In this document: piece after piece, positions 1 to 7,765 of the stretch
Layout: every line of letters begins with the position of its first letter
Position numbering within the stretch: the first letter of the stretch is position 1
From: JAVVHH01 sp964657565
Lineage (GTDB): Bacteria; Pseudomonadota; Alphaproteobacteria; Acetobacterales; Acetobacteraceae
Length of the DNA stretch: 64,000 nt
Assembly: GCA_964657565.1 (NCBI GenBank)
Contig: CAZZVQ010000006.1
Coordinates: forward strand, 20,768-84,767
Reading direction: 5' to 3'
Made by a program: the position numbers and the translations under genes
The notes under the pieces: model-generated
Seen by the model: the letters and a program-made list of their open reading frames with translations, nothing else
The model's database searches: none
What the model was told of the DNA's origin: nothing

Positions 1-207
1 GACCATGTCCGCCCCGGCCTCGAAATACCCCCGATGGATCTCCCGCACGAGATCCGGCCGCGACAGGTTCAGCACCTCGGTGCAGTTCTCCTGCCCCCAA
101 TAGTCGCGCTCCACCTCGAGATCGAGCGCCTGCACCCGCGACCCCATGGCCCCATCGCAGAGCAGAACCTGGTCACGAAGCGCGTCGAGCAGATGCGGAC
201 GGGTCAT
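1..207 (-). CDS. metH: Methionine synthase MetH, N-terminal part (cut by window edge)
   Basis: The 69 codons visible on the minus strand match the start of the homocysteine S-methyltransferase domain of B12-dependent methionine synthase: an LLCDGAMGSRVQ segment near residues 15-26, then a YWGQENCTEVLN segment and a PDLVREIHRGYFEAGAD segment. The enzyme transfers a methyl group from methyltetrahydrofolate to homocysteine via cobalamin. The ATG (complement of 205-207) overlaps the stop of the ArsR/methyltransferase gene as ATGA, so the two are probably co-transcribed. Only the first domain can be seen; a stand-alone S-methyltransferase (the split MetH arrangement of some alphaproteobacteria) cannot be excluded. 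Confidence 0.85.
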   Translation of the reverse strand, partial: MTRPHLLDALRDQVLLCDGAMGSRVQALDLEVERDYWGQENCTEVLNLSRPDLVREIHRGYFEAGADMV

Positions 208-1157
208 TGGGCAAATTCCAGTTCAGGCGATCGGGCCGGAGCCTCGGCCGGTAATGTGGCAGTCCAAACCCACACATCGAGCGGACCGGCGACGGAGAGA
301 GTACGGCCGGGCTGCAACCCGGCCTCGGCAAACAGCGCGGCCATCTCAGCCTCGCCAAACCCGGGCCAGCGATGCGCCAGCCGGTCGGCCAACGCCGACC
401 GGTCATGCCGGGCCAGATCGACCACGAGCAGCATACCGCCCGGAACCAGGGCGCGCGTCGCCTCGGCCAACGCCGCGCGCGGATCCTCGGCGTAATGCAG
501 CACCATATGCATCAGCACGAGATCGAACCGCCGCGCCACCGGCAGGCTGTACATGTCGGCCTGGCGCACCGACAAATGTCCGAGCCCCGGCTTGGCCAAC
601 CGCGCCCGCGCCAGCGCCAGCATCGCGCGGCTCGCGTCGACCCCCAACCCAGCCTTGACCCTGGGCGCCAACAATTCGAGCATGCGTCCGGTGCCGGTCC
701 CGATATCGAGGATGCGGTCGATCCCCTCGGCGGGCAACGACGACACCACTGCCTGCTCGATCGACGCCGCCGGGAGCGCCAGCGCGCGCGTCTCGTCCCA
801 ATCCGCCCCCTGCCGGCGAAATGTCTCCGAAGCGGCCCGCGCCCGCTCAGCCAACACCCGCGCGGCCGCCCGCCGGTCCGCTGCGAGCACCGGGTCCTCG
901 TCAGGAATTCGCGCCAGCAAGTCGTGCACCACACCGGCATCGGGCGGCAGACCGAACCACACGTTCGATCCCTCCCGCACCCGCTCGAGCACCCCGGCGT
1001 CGCACAACAACCTCAAATGCCGCGAAAGCCGCGGTTGCGACTGCCCCAAGATGTCGGTCAACTCGACCACGCAAAACGCCCCCCGCGCGGCCAGCGCCAA
1101 GAGACGGAGCCGGGTCGGTTCGGCGCAGGCGCGTAGCGCTGCAAGAAGAGCGTCCAT
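204..1157 (-). CDS. ArsR-family regulator fused to SAM-dependent methyltransferase
   Basis: The 317-residue protein has two parts. Residues 1-95 form an ArsR winged helix (ACAEPTRLRLLALAARG, then SQPRLSRHLRLLCDAGVLERVREG). Residues about 145-260 form a class I methyltransferase with the SAM-binding motif RILDIGTGTGRMLELL and an acidic loop near VDASRAM. This two-domain architecture is common in alphaproteobacteria next to methionine-cycle genes, and here the gene overlaps metH. An inference is that it senses S-adenosylmethionine or S-adenosylhomocysteine and controls metH. A perfect inverted repeat lies 12 bp upstream of its ATG. An AAGGG Shine-Dalgarno sits close to the start. SahR-type regulation is an analogy, not demonstrated. 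Confidence 0.88.
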   Translation of the reverse strand: MDALLAALRACAEPTRLRLLALAARGAFCVVELTDILGQSQPRLSRHLRLLCDAGVLERVREGSNVWFGLPPDAGVVHDLLARIPDEDPVLAADRRAAARVLAERARAASETFRRQGADWDETRALALPAASIEQAVVSSLPAEGIDRILDIGTGTGRMLELLAPRVKAGLGVDASRAMLALARARLAKPGLGHLSVRQADMYSLPVARRFDLVLMHMVLHYAEDPRAALAEATRALVPGGMLLVVDLARHDRSALADRLAHRWPGFGEAEMAALFAEAGLQPGRTLSVAGPLDVWVWTATLPAEAPARSPELEFAQ

Positions 1158-1169
1158 ACCCTTGCCAAT

Positions 1170-1191
1170 GACATAAAGTTATCTTTATGTC
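1170..1191. promoter_or_regulatory. Perfect 9-bp inverted repeat, likely ArsR-type operator
   Basis: Arms GACATAAAG (1170-1178) and CTTTATGTC (1183-1191) are exact reverse complements separated by TTAT. The site fills the 40-bp gap between the divergent ArsR/methyltransferase gene (start 1157, minus) and the small COG0523-like gene (start 1198, plus). AT-rich palindromes of this form are typical ArsR-family operators. On the plus strand, TTGCCA (1162-1167) and TATGTC (1186-1191) could be -35 and -10 elements with an 18-bp spacer, which would place transcription start at or next to the 1198 ATG. Confidence 0.75.
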
Positions 1192-1197
1192 TACATC

Positions 1198-1560
1198 ATG
1201 CCATGGTCCATCGACGCTCGGATACCGGTTCGCCTCGGGTCGGTCGCGCTAGCCGACACCGGCGACGCCATCCTTATAGAGGGCACGTCGACGCCGGCGG
1301 AGTATCCCGCCGAAATGTTCGCCCCGGCCACCACCAGCCACGCTCCCGGATGCGCATGCTGCGTGACACGATCTCCCGCCGCGGTCGCGCTGGACCGCCT
1401 GTTCCAGCGTCGCGCCCGCGGTGAGATTGGCTTCTTCCGCCGCGTCATCGCTGTCACTGCGAGCCCCGAGGGTGACATCGCCGTCTGGTCCGCCCTGCGC
1501 GACGACCCGGTCGCGTCGGCTCGCTTCCGCCTCGAGGCGGCTCAGCCCGGCACGTCGTGA
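1198..1560 (+). CDS. Small COG0523/CobW-like protein without P-loop
   Basis: This 120-residue protein aligns by eye with the middle of COG0523 (CobW/YeiR/ZNG-type) metallochaperone GTPases. A GCACC motif near residues 51-55 corresponds to the family's metal-binding GCxCC. It is followed by LDRLFQRRARGEI and then a segment ending RDDPVASARFRLE, where true members carry 'FDRVVIETTG...DP..AARFRLD'. The Walker A motif expected before the GCxCC is absent, as is the NKxD GTPase motif, so it should not bind GTP conventionally. No Shine-Dalgarno is visible; a leaderless transcript is possible. It is divergent from the ArsR/methyltransferase gene and its 3' end overlaps the convergent GNAT gene by 19 bp. 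It could be a degraded remnant or a small metal-binding protein. Confidence 0.6.
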   Translation: MPWSIDARIPVRLGSVALADTGDAILIEGTSTPAEYPAEMFAPATTSHAPGCACCVTRSPAAVALDRLFQRRARGEIGFFRRVIAVTASPEGDIAVWSALRDDPVASARFRLEAAQPGTS

Positions 1561-2060
1561 TCGCCGCGCCCAAGCGCACGCTGCATATACACGGTGTCGA
1601 CCCAGCGCCCGAATTTGAGACCCGTCGCACGCAGCAAACCGGTCCGCTGAAATCCGAGCGAGGCGTGCATCCCGATCGACCCGACATTGTCGGAATCGCC
1701 GATCACCGCGACCATCTGCCGGAATCCCTGCGCCTCGGCCTCGTCGAGCACCTTCGCCACGAGCGCCTTGCCGACCCCCTGCCCACGCACGTCGTCGCGG
1801 ACATAGATGCTGTCCTCCGCAGTATATCGGTACGCAGAGCGCTCCCGGAACAACGCAAAATAGGCATATCCCAATACCCCGGTGGCGTCGCTGGCCACCA
1901 GGTATGACCAGCCCCGGCTGACGATGCCGTCGAACCGTCGGTGCACTTCTTCGATCGACGGCGGGATTTCCTCGAAAGTGCCTGCACCGTGCAAGACGTG
2001 ATAAGCATAGATGGATTGAATTTCTGGCACGTCGGCCGAGTTCGCGGGTCTGATGTCCAT
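1542..2060 (-). CDS. GNAT N-acetyltransferase, phosphinothricin acetyltransferase-like
   Basis: The protein of about 172 residues begins MDIRPANSADVPEIQSIYAYHV, the usual start of the Pat/Bar/YncA branch of GNAT enzymes. It contains the acetyl-CoA-binding motif DDVRGQGVGKALVAKVL and the GMHASLGFQRTGLL segment near the C-terminus. The family acetylates amino groups of small molecules such as phosphinothricin or methionine derivatives; the substrate here cannot be told. The ATG at 2060 is preferred over an in-frame TTG at 2102 because it matches the family N-terminus. It is convergent with the COG0523-like gene and divergent from the type I secretion operon. Confidence 0.85.
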   Translation of the reverse strand: MDIRPANSADVPEIQSIYAYHVLHGAGTFEEIPPSIEEVHRRFDGIVSRGWSYLVASDATGVLGYAYFALFRERSAYRYTAEDSIYVRDDVRGQGVGKALVAKVLDEAEAQGFRQMVAVIGDSDNVGSIGMHASLGFQRTGLLRATGLKFGRWVDTVYMQRALGRGDHDVPG

Positions 2061-2198
2061 TGCCGCATCAAAGGTCAAGGCCGCCGATCTCGCAACGCGC
2101 AACTCAGCGTTAACCTAATTTTATGCTATTGCGCCCATCGTTCGTGCTAACGCCCTACGCCGAAAAATCCGGTAGCGGCCTCAAGCGAAGGAACGCCT

Positions 2199-4484
2199 GT
2201 GACCCGATCCGGACCGCAATCCGTCACGTTAGACGTCTCCGCTCCCAAGATCGACGCCGACACCGTCGCGGGAAGCAAGTTGCCGCCGGCGACGGCCACC
2301 CGTGTCTTGGCAGTGGTCGCCGTGGCCCGGCATCATGGGATCGATCTCGACGAGACCGATTACCGCGCCCGCGACCAGGAGAGCGCTCCGTCTCCAGCGT
2401 CGCTGGCCGCCTGGGCCAAGGAACAAGGCCTATATGCGCGGGCCGAGAAATTGCGCTGGAAGGCCCTCTTCAAGCTCGTCGGATCGGCCAAGCCACCCCC
2501 GCCCGTCATCCTGTTCTTCAAGGACGGCAGCGCCGGCCTGATGGTTGGCGCCGACCCGGCGCGCGGCATCGTCTGGATCCGCGATCCCCGGCAAAACTCC
2601 AACGAATTCGCCACCGCGGTCGACGAATTCCGCATGCGCCAGTCGTGGGCCGGCGAGGCCCTGCTCATTCGCCGCATGCGGGGCGATTCCGAGACCGACC
2701 GGCCATTCACGTTCGGTTGGCTGATGGGCCTCGTGCTGCAAGAGCGCCGCTCGTTGCGCGACGTCGGGATCGCCTCGGTCACCATCAGCGCCCTGACGAT
2801 CGTGCCGCCATTATTGGTGATGACCGTGGTCGACCGGGTCGTCGTCCACCAAAGCATGTCCACGCTCGTATTGCTGAGCGTGATCTTGCTCATCGTGACG
2901 ATCTACGAGACGCTGCTCGGCTATGCTCGACGGGAACTCGTCCAGGTTGTGTCCACCCGGGTCGACGCGCGCTTGAACTTACATGTCTTCAATCGCCTGC
3001 TTGCCCTGCCGCTCGATTACTTCGAGAAGAACCCGGCCGGTCAGATCAACTACCGCATCGCTCAAGTATGGAAAGTCCGTGAGTTCCTCACCGGAAAACT
3101 CATGGGCACGTTTCTCGACATGTTCACGCTCGTGATCCTGATCCCCATCCTGTTCTGGATGGAGCCCACGCTGGCCTGGATCGTGCTGGTCTGCGCGGCC
3201 GTTATCACCGGCGTCATCCTGTTGTTCCTGCCGGCGCTGCGCCGGGTCGTCGGGAAGCTCACGCTGGCGGAGAGCCAGAAGGGTTCCACCATGGTCGAGA
3301 CGGTGCATGGCATCCGGACCATCAAATCCCTCGCCCTCGAACCGCAGCGCCGCACCGAGTGGGACGAGCGCACCGCCGAAGCCGGCCGGCTGAAGCTACA
3401 GGCGGGGCGGCTGGCCAATTGGCCACAGACCCTGATCAACCCGATCGAAAGCTTCATCCAGCGCGGCGTGATCATGGTCGGGGCATACATCGCCCTGAAC
3501 GACACGACCGGGATCGCTGTCGGTGGCCTGGTCGCGTTCATGATGCTCGGCTCGCGGGTGACGCAGCCGCTGGTTGGCCTGGCGAAGCTGATCGAGGATT
3601 TCGAGGATGTCCGCGCGTCGGTTGCCCAGGTCGCGATGGTCCTGAACAATCCCAGCGAGACGGCCGCCATGCAGGGTGGTTTGCGTCCGCGCCTGTCGGG
3701 CGCCGTCGCCTTCGAGGATCTGACCTTCACCTATCCCGGCGCGAAGCTGCCGGCACTGGATAAGGTCAGTTTCGAGATCCCGACGGGAACAATGCTGGGC
3801 GTCGTCGGCCGCAGCGGCTCCGGCAAGAGCACGCTCATGCGGCTGCTTCAGGGCATCAACCGAGACTACTCCGGCTTCCTGAAGCTCGATGGGGGCGAGA
3901 TGCGGGAGATCAATCTGACGCATCTGCGTCAAAGCTTCGGCGTGGTGCTGCAGGACAATTTCCTCTTCCGCGGCACCGTGCGTGACAATATCACAGCCGG
4001 TCGACCGGGCCTGACCTTGCATGACGTGGTGCGCGCGGCGCGTCTGGCCGGCGCAGAGGAGTTCATCGAGCGGCTGCCATCCGGCTACGATACCTGGATC
4101 GAGGAGGGCTCGGCCAACCTCTCCGGTGGGCAACGCCAGCGGCTGGCGATCGCGCGGGCCGTGATCGCTGATCCGAAACTCATGATCCTCGACGAAGCCA
4201 CCAGCGCCCTCGATCCGGAGAGCGAGGCGCTCGTGAATGCGAACCTAGTGCGGCTGAGCAAGGGCCGGACGATGGTGATCGTGTCGCACCGCCTGTCCTC
4301 GCTCGTCGAGTGCGATCAGATCCTGGTCCTCGACAAGGGGACGGTGGTGGATATGGCGCCCCACCGTACGCTGCTGGAGCGATGCTCGATCTACCGGCTA
4401 CTTTGGGCCCAGCAGAATCGGCACATGGATGGCGGCGCGAGCCGGGCCGGCCAGTTCGTGCCAGTGCTCGCGCAGGGGGATTGA
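2199..4484 (+). CDS. Type I secretion ABC transporter (HlyB-like, C39-like domain)
   Basis: A 761-residue ABC exporter with three parts. Residues about 30-155 are a peptidase-C39-like domain with no catalytic Cys or His, as in HlyB-type transporters. Residues about 170-450 are the membrane domain with several hydrophobic spans. Residues about 505-745 are the ATPase, with Walker A GRSGSGKST near 540, signature LSGGQRQR near 645, Walker B LMILDEATSALD near 662 and H-loop VSHRLSS near 697. It would energise export of a protein substrate, binding it through the C39-like domain rather than cleaving it. Start GTG has AAGGA 7 nt upstream. The HlyD gene follows after 3 bp. No TolC-type outer membrane gene and no RTX substrate gene are present in the cluster. 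Confidence 0.92.
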   Translation: MTRSGPQSVTLDVSAPKIDADTVAGSKLPPATATRVLAVVAVARHHGIDLDETDYRARDQESAPSPASLAAWAKEQGLYARAEKLRWKALFKLVGSAKPPPPVILFFKDGSAGLMVGADPARGIVWIRDPRQNSNEFATAVDEFRMRQSWAGEALLIRRMRGDSETDRPFTFGWLMGLVLQERRSLRDVGIASVTISALTIVPPLLVMTVVDRVVVHQSMSTLVLLSVILLIVTIYETLLGYARRELVQVVSTRVDARLNLHVFNRLLALPLDYFEKNPAGQINYRIAQVWKVREFLTGKLMGTFLDMFTLVILIPILFWMEPTLAWIVLVCAAVITGVILLFLPALRRVVGKLTLAESQKGSTMVETVHGIRTIKSLALEPQRRTEWDERTAEAGRLKLQAGRLANWPQTLINPIESFIQRGVIMVGAYIALNDTTGIAVGGLVAFMMLGSRVTQPLVGLAKLIEDFEDVRASVAQVAMVLNNPSETAAMQGGLRPRLSGAVAFEDLTFTYPGAKLPALDKVSFEIPTGTMLGVVGRSGSGKSTLMRLLQGINRDYSGFLKLDGGEMREINLTHLRQSFGVVLQDNFLFRGTVRDNITAGRPGLTLHDVVRAARLAGAEEFIERLPSGYDTWIEEGSANLSGGQRQRLAIARAVIADPKLMILDEATSALDPESEALVNANLVRLSKGRTMVIVSHRLSSLVECDQILVLDKGTVVDMAPHRTLLERCSIYRLLWAQQNRHMDGGASRAGQFVPVLAQGD

Positions 4485-4487
4485 GCG

Positions 4488-5894
4488 ATGGGCCTGACCA
4501 TCAATGGAGCCAACCCGCTGTTGGCAAAGCGTAAGGACGACGACCTGTCGCCGATGCTGCTCGACTTTCACTCACCGACCGCGGCGTTGGCGGTCGAACC
4601 CGTCCTGCATCTCGCCCGCCCCGTAACGTGGACCGTGGCGACGCTGGTCGGAGCGTGTTTCGCAGCCGCCGCGCTGATCCCGATCGACAAGGTCGTGACC
4701 GCGCAGGGACGTATCATCGCCCTCAGCGCGACGAGCGTTGTCCAGCCGCTCGAAACCGCCATCATCCGGTCGATCGACGTTCATGAGGGTGATCAAGTCA
4801 CCAAGGGCCAGGTCCTCGCGCGTCTCGATCCGACATTCGCGACGGCAGATCTCGGCGCGCTCCAGGCGCAGGTCGCCAGCTTGCGAGCAGAGGTCGCCCG
4901 CCTTTCCGCCGAAGCCGGACGCACCGAATTCCACCCACCCGACGCTAGTCCGATGGCGGCTCTACAAGGGGCGCTATTCCTGCAACATGCGGCTGAGCGC
5001 TCCTTCAAGAACGAAAACTACAACCAGAAAATCAACAGTTTGCAGACGCAAATTCAACGCGCCATGTCCGACGTCAACGGGTATTCCGAACGGCTGAAAG
5101 TTGCCGCGGAGGTCGAGCGGAAACGTCTCGAACTCGAACATCTCCAAGTCGGTAGCCAGCTCAACCGCCTCGCGGCAACCGACAGCCGTCTCGAGGTCAA
5201 GCGAGGGCTTGATAGCGCCCTCGCTCAGGCCGCACAGGCGGAACGCGACATCCGGGCCTTGCAAGCCGAACGCGACGCATACAACGAAAATTGGCGGAGC
5301 CAAGTCGGCCAAGAGCTGACCGAGCAGAGCCGCAAGCTCAGTGATGCTGAGGAGAACCTGAAGAAGGCGGAACTCCGCCGACAGCTGGTGGAACTCCGAG
5401 CTGACCAGGATGGAACCGTGCTCACTGTCGCCAAGGTATCGCCGGGATCGGTGATGCAGTCGGGCGAGCAACTGATCACGCTGGTGCCCAGCGACGCGCC
5501 GCTTGAAGCAGAAGTCAACGTTGCGGGCACGGAGTCCGGCTACATCCATCCCGGTAATCCAGTGAACATCAAACTAGATACGCTTCCGTATACGAATCAC
5601 GGAACGGTCGACGGCATCGTGCGGGTCGTGAGTCCAGACAGCTTTTCGACCGCGTCTGAGGATCAACAACCAAAACGCGGATCACAACCCACACAACCTC
5701 GCCCGCTCGGATCGTCATATTATCGAGCCCGTGTTACCCTCGACGCATCGCATCTTCACGACACCCCGACTTGGTTTCACATGGTTCCGGGCATGCCGAT
5801 CACCGCCGATGTCAAAGTTGGTGAACACACCTTGGTCAGATACCTACTCTCCCGCGTCCTCCCCGCATTGACGAACGGAATGCAGGAGCCGTGA
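4488..5894 (+). CDS. HlyD-family periplasmic adaptor of type I secretion
   Basis: The 468-residue protein has a short cytoplasmic N-terminus, one membrane span at about 44-64, a lipoyl-like half-motif (ALSATSVVQPLETAIIRSI...EGDQVTKGQVLARLD), a long charged alpha-helical region at about 115-300 suited to a periplasmic coiled-coil hairpin, the second lipoyl half (LRADQDGTVLTVAKVSPGSVM) and a C-terminal beta-barrel ending GMPITADVKVGEHTLVRYLL. This is the HlyD membrane-fusion architecture linking the inner-membrane ABC pump to an outer-membrane channel. A GGGGGA Shine-Dalgarno lies about 8 nt before the ATG and the ABC stop is 3 bp upstream, so the pair is one transcription unit. Confidence 0.93.
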   Translation: MGLTINGANPLLAKRKDDDLSPMLLDFHSPTAALAVEPVLHLARPVTWTVATLVGACFAAAALIPIDKVVTAQGRIIALSATSVVQPLETAIIRSIDVHEGDQVTKGQVLARLDPTFATADLGALQAQVASLRAEVARLSAEAGRTEFHPPDASPMAALQGALFLQHAAERSFKNENYNQKINSLQTQIQRAMSDVNGYSERLKVAAEVERKRLELEHLQVGSQLNRLAATDSRLEVKRGLDSALAQAAQAERDIRALQAERDAYNENWRSQVGQELTEQSRKLSDAEENLKKAELRRQLVELRADQDGTVLTVAKVSPGSVMQSGEQLITLVPSDAPLEAEVNVAGTESGYIHPGNPVNIKLDTLPYTNHGTVDGIVRVVSPDSFSTASEDQQPKRGSQPTQPRPLGSSYYRARVTLDASHLHDTPTWFHMVPGMPITADVKVGEHTLVRYLLSRVLPALTNGMQEP

Positions 5895-5922
5895 ATAGCC
5901 TGGGCACGAAGGCCGCTTAGAC

Positions 5923-7707
5923 ATGGCCCGCGTATTGGGACGGCTGGCCGCCGCGATCTCTCCCTCGACCCGGCTGCGGCATGCGATCGAGCGGGCGCAA
6001 GCCGGCGAGGCCGCTTCAGTGTTCGCGGTGTTCGCCGCTGCTGCTGATCGCGGCAGCGCGGAGGGGCAGTTCTGGGTGGGCAAGGCGTATCTTGACGGCA
6101 AGGGCGTTCCCCCGAGCCGCAACACGGCGTCGTTTTGGCTGGAGAAAGCGGCCGCTGCCGGCCATGTCGACGCGCAGGCCACTTTAGCGACGGTGTACCT
6201 GACAGGTGCGGGCCGGGCTTTCGATATGGCGCCGGGCTCCCCGCTGTTCAGCGACGCCGATCGGGGCGAGCCCGATTTCGAACGCGCGATCGAGTTCGGC
6301 TTGCAAGCGGCTGAAGCAGGTCACGCCGAAGCGCAAGCTTTGCTGGGCTACATCTACACCTCCGGCCCAGAACACATCCGTAACGTCAAAGAGGCGGACC
6401 GTTGGTACCGCGCCTCGGCGGAGGCGGGGTGTGCGCAGGGGTCGCTCGGCCATGGCCTCGCGTTGATGCGGACGGCAGTTGCCGAGGCGCAGCAGAAAGC
6501 AGCGACGGCCCAACTTGCCCTGGCTGCCGCGGCCAAGCTCCCGCTCGGGCTCTATCTGTACGGCGTCGCCCTCGAGAACGGGGTCGGGATTGCGAAGGAC
6601 CTCGAAGCGGCAGCTTATCACTTCCGGCAATCCGCGGAACGTGGGGTGCGTCAAGGGCAAGCGAAGTGGGGCCTAGCCCTCATGGAGGGGCGCGGGGTCG
6701 CTCGCGATACCACCAACGGCGAGTCCTGGCTGCGCCGCGCAGCATTGGCCGGAGATGCTGAGGCCGCTGCCCTCGTCGGTGATCTTTATGCCAGAGGCGG
6801 CGACCTGCCGCCCAACTTCGCCGAAGCCGCGATTTGGTACACTCGTGCCGCCGAAGGGGGCCATGCGGCGGCGGCTCGCACGCTCGCCACGCTCTACAAA
6901 AACGGGGCCGGCGTACCCCGCGACGAGAACGAAGCGGCGCGCTGGTTCCGGATCTCCGGCGAGCGCGGCGACAAGCTCGCCCGCTCCGGTCTTGCCGATC
7001 TGGTGCTGCGCGGCGGCGGCCAGCTGGAAGATCGCGTGCGCACGCGCGAATGGGTGGCCGCCGCGGCCCAGGAGGGTGACCTGGTTGCCGCCTTCAACTA
7101 TGGTGTTTGCCTGGCCGAAGGTGTCGGTATCGAGCGCGACTTGGCTGCAGCGGTGCAATGGCTGCGGCGTGCCGCCGACGGTGTGGTCAACGCCCAATTC
7201 TGGTACGGCCGGATGTTGGCGGAGGGACACGGCGTTCCCGTGGACCTGCCAGGTGGGCGCGAGTGGATCAAGCGCGCCGCCGACGCAGGCCTGATCGAGG
7301 CGCAGGTTGCGCTGGCCGAGATGATGGTCAACGGCCGCGGCGGCTCTCGCGATCACGAAGCGGCCAAGGGATTCTTCGAGTCCGCAGCGGCGCGCGGACA
7401 TCCTGGTGCGCAATTCGCCATGGGCGCCCTGCTCGGCGGCGGACATGACGTTCCGGTCGACCGACCCGCAGCGCAAGAGTGGTTCACCAAAGCGGCGTCC
7501 AACAATCATCCCTTTGGGCTGCTCATGCTCGGCCGCTATCTCGCGCGAGGTCTTGCCGGCAAAGTCGATCGTGGCGAGGCTGAGGCTTTGTTGCGACGGG
7601 CACTGGCCGCCGGTGTCGCCGAGGCGGCCAACGACATCGCCGCGCTGCCGCCGCTGTCGGCACCAGCGCCACCGTCAATGGACTCCCCTGTTCAGCACCG
7701 CGCCTGA
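5923..7707 (+). CDS. Sel1-repeat (TPR-like) solenoid protein
   Basis: The 594-residue protein is almost entirely Sel1-like repeats of about 36 residues. I count about 14 copies, with the pattern AQFWYGRMLAEGHGVPVDLPG...A..GL clearest in the C-terminal half; the second copy carries an insertion and the fourth is degenerate. No signal peptide or membrane span is seen, so it is probably cytoplasmic. Sel1 repeats are protein-protein scaffolds. It lies 28 bp after the HlyD gene and directly before a TPR-glycosyltransferase protein, suggesting that it organises the secretion or glycosylation steps encoded here. The exact partner is unknown. Confidence 0.88.
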   Translation: MARVLGRLAAAISPSTRLRHAIERAQAGEAASVFAVFAAAADRGSAEGQFWVGKAYLDGKGVPPSRNTASFWLEKAAAAGHVDAQATLATVYLTGAGRAFDMAPGSPLFSDADRGEPDFERAIEFGLQAAEAGHAEAQALLGYIYTSGPEHIRNVKEADRWYRASAEAGCAQGSLGHGLALMRTAVAEAQQKAATAQLALAAAAKLPLGLYLYGVALENGVGIAKDLEAAAYHFRQSAERGVRQGQAKWGLALMEGRGVARDTTNGESWLRRAALAGDAEAAALVGDLYARGGDLPPNFAEAAIWYTRAAEGGHAAAARTLATLYKNGAGVPRDENEAARWFRISGERGDKLARSGLADLVLRGGGQLEDRVRTREWVAAAAQEGDLVAAFNYGVCLAEGVGIERDLAAAVQWLRRAADGVVNAQFWYGRMLAEGHGVPVDLPGGREWIKRAADAGLIEAQVALAEMMVNGRGGSRDHEAAKGFFESAAARGHPGAQFAMGALLGGGHDVPVDRPAAQEWFTKAASNNHPFGLLMLGRYLARGLAGKVDRGEAEALLRRALAAGVAEAANDIAALPPLSAPAPPSMDSPVQHRA

Positions 7708-7765
7708 CCAGAACACACAGGCGACCCGCCCCATAAGGCGCGATCCCGCTGTTGACGCCTGGACG

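Noticed and set aside
2199..2660. Active C39 bacteriocin-processing peptidase in the T1SS transporter
   Set aside because: The catalytic Cys and His positions are absent, so it is a non-cleaving C39-like domain.
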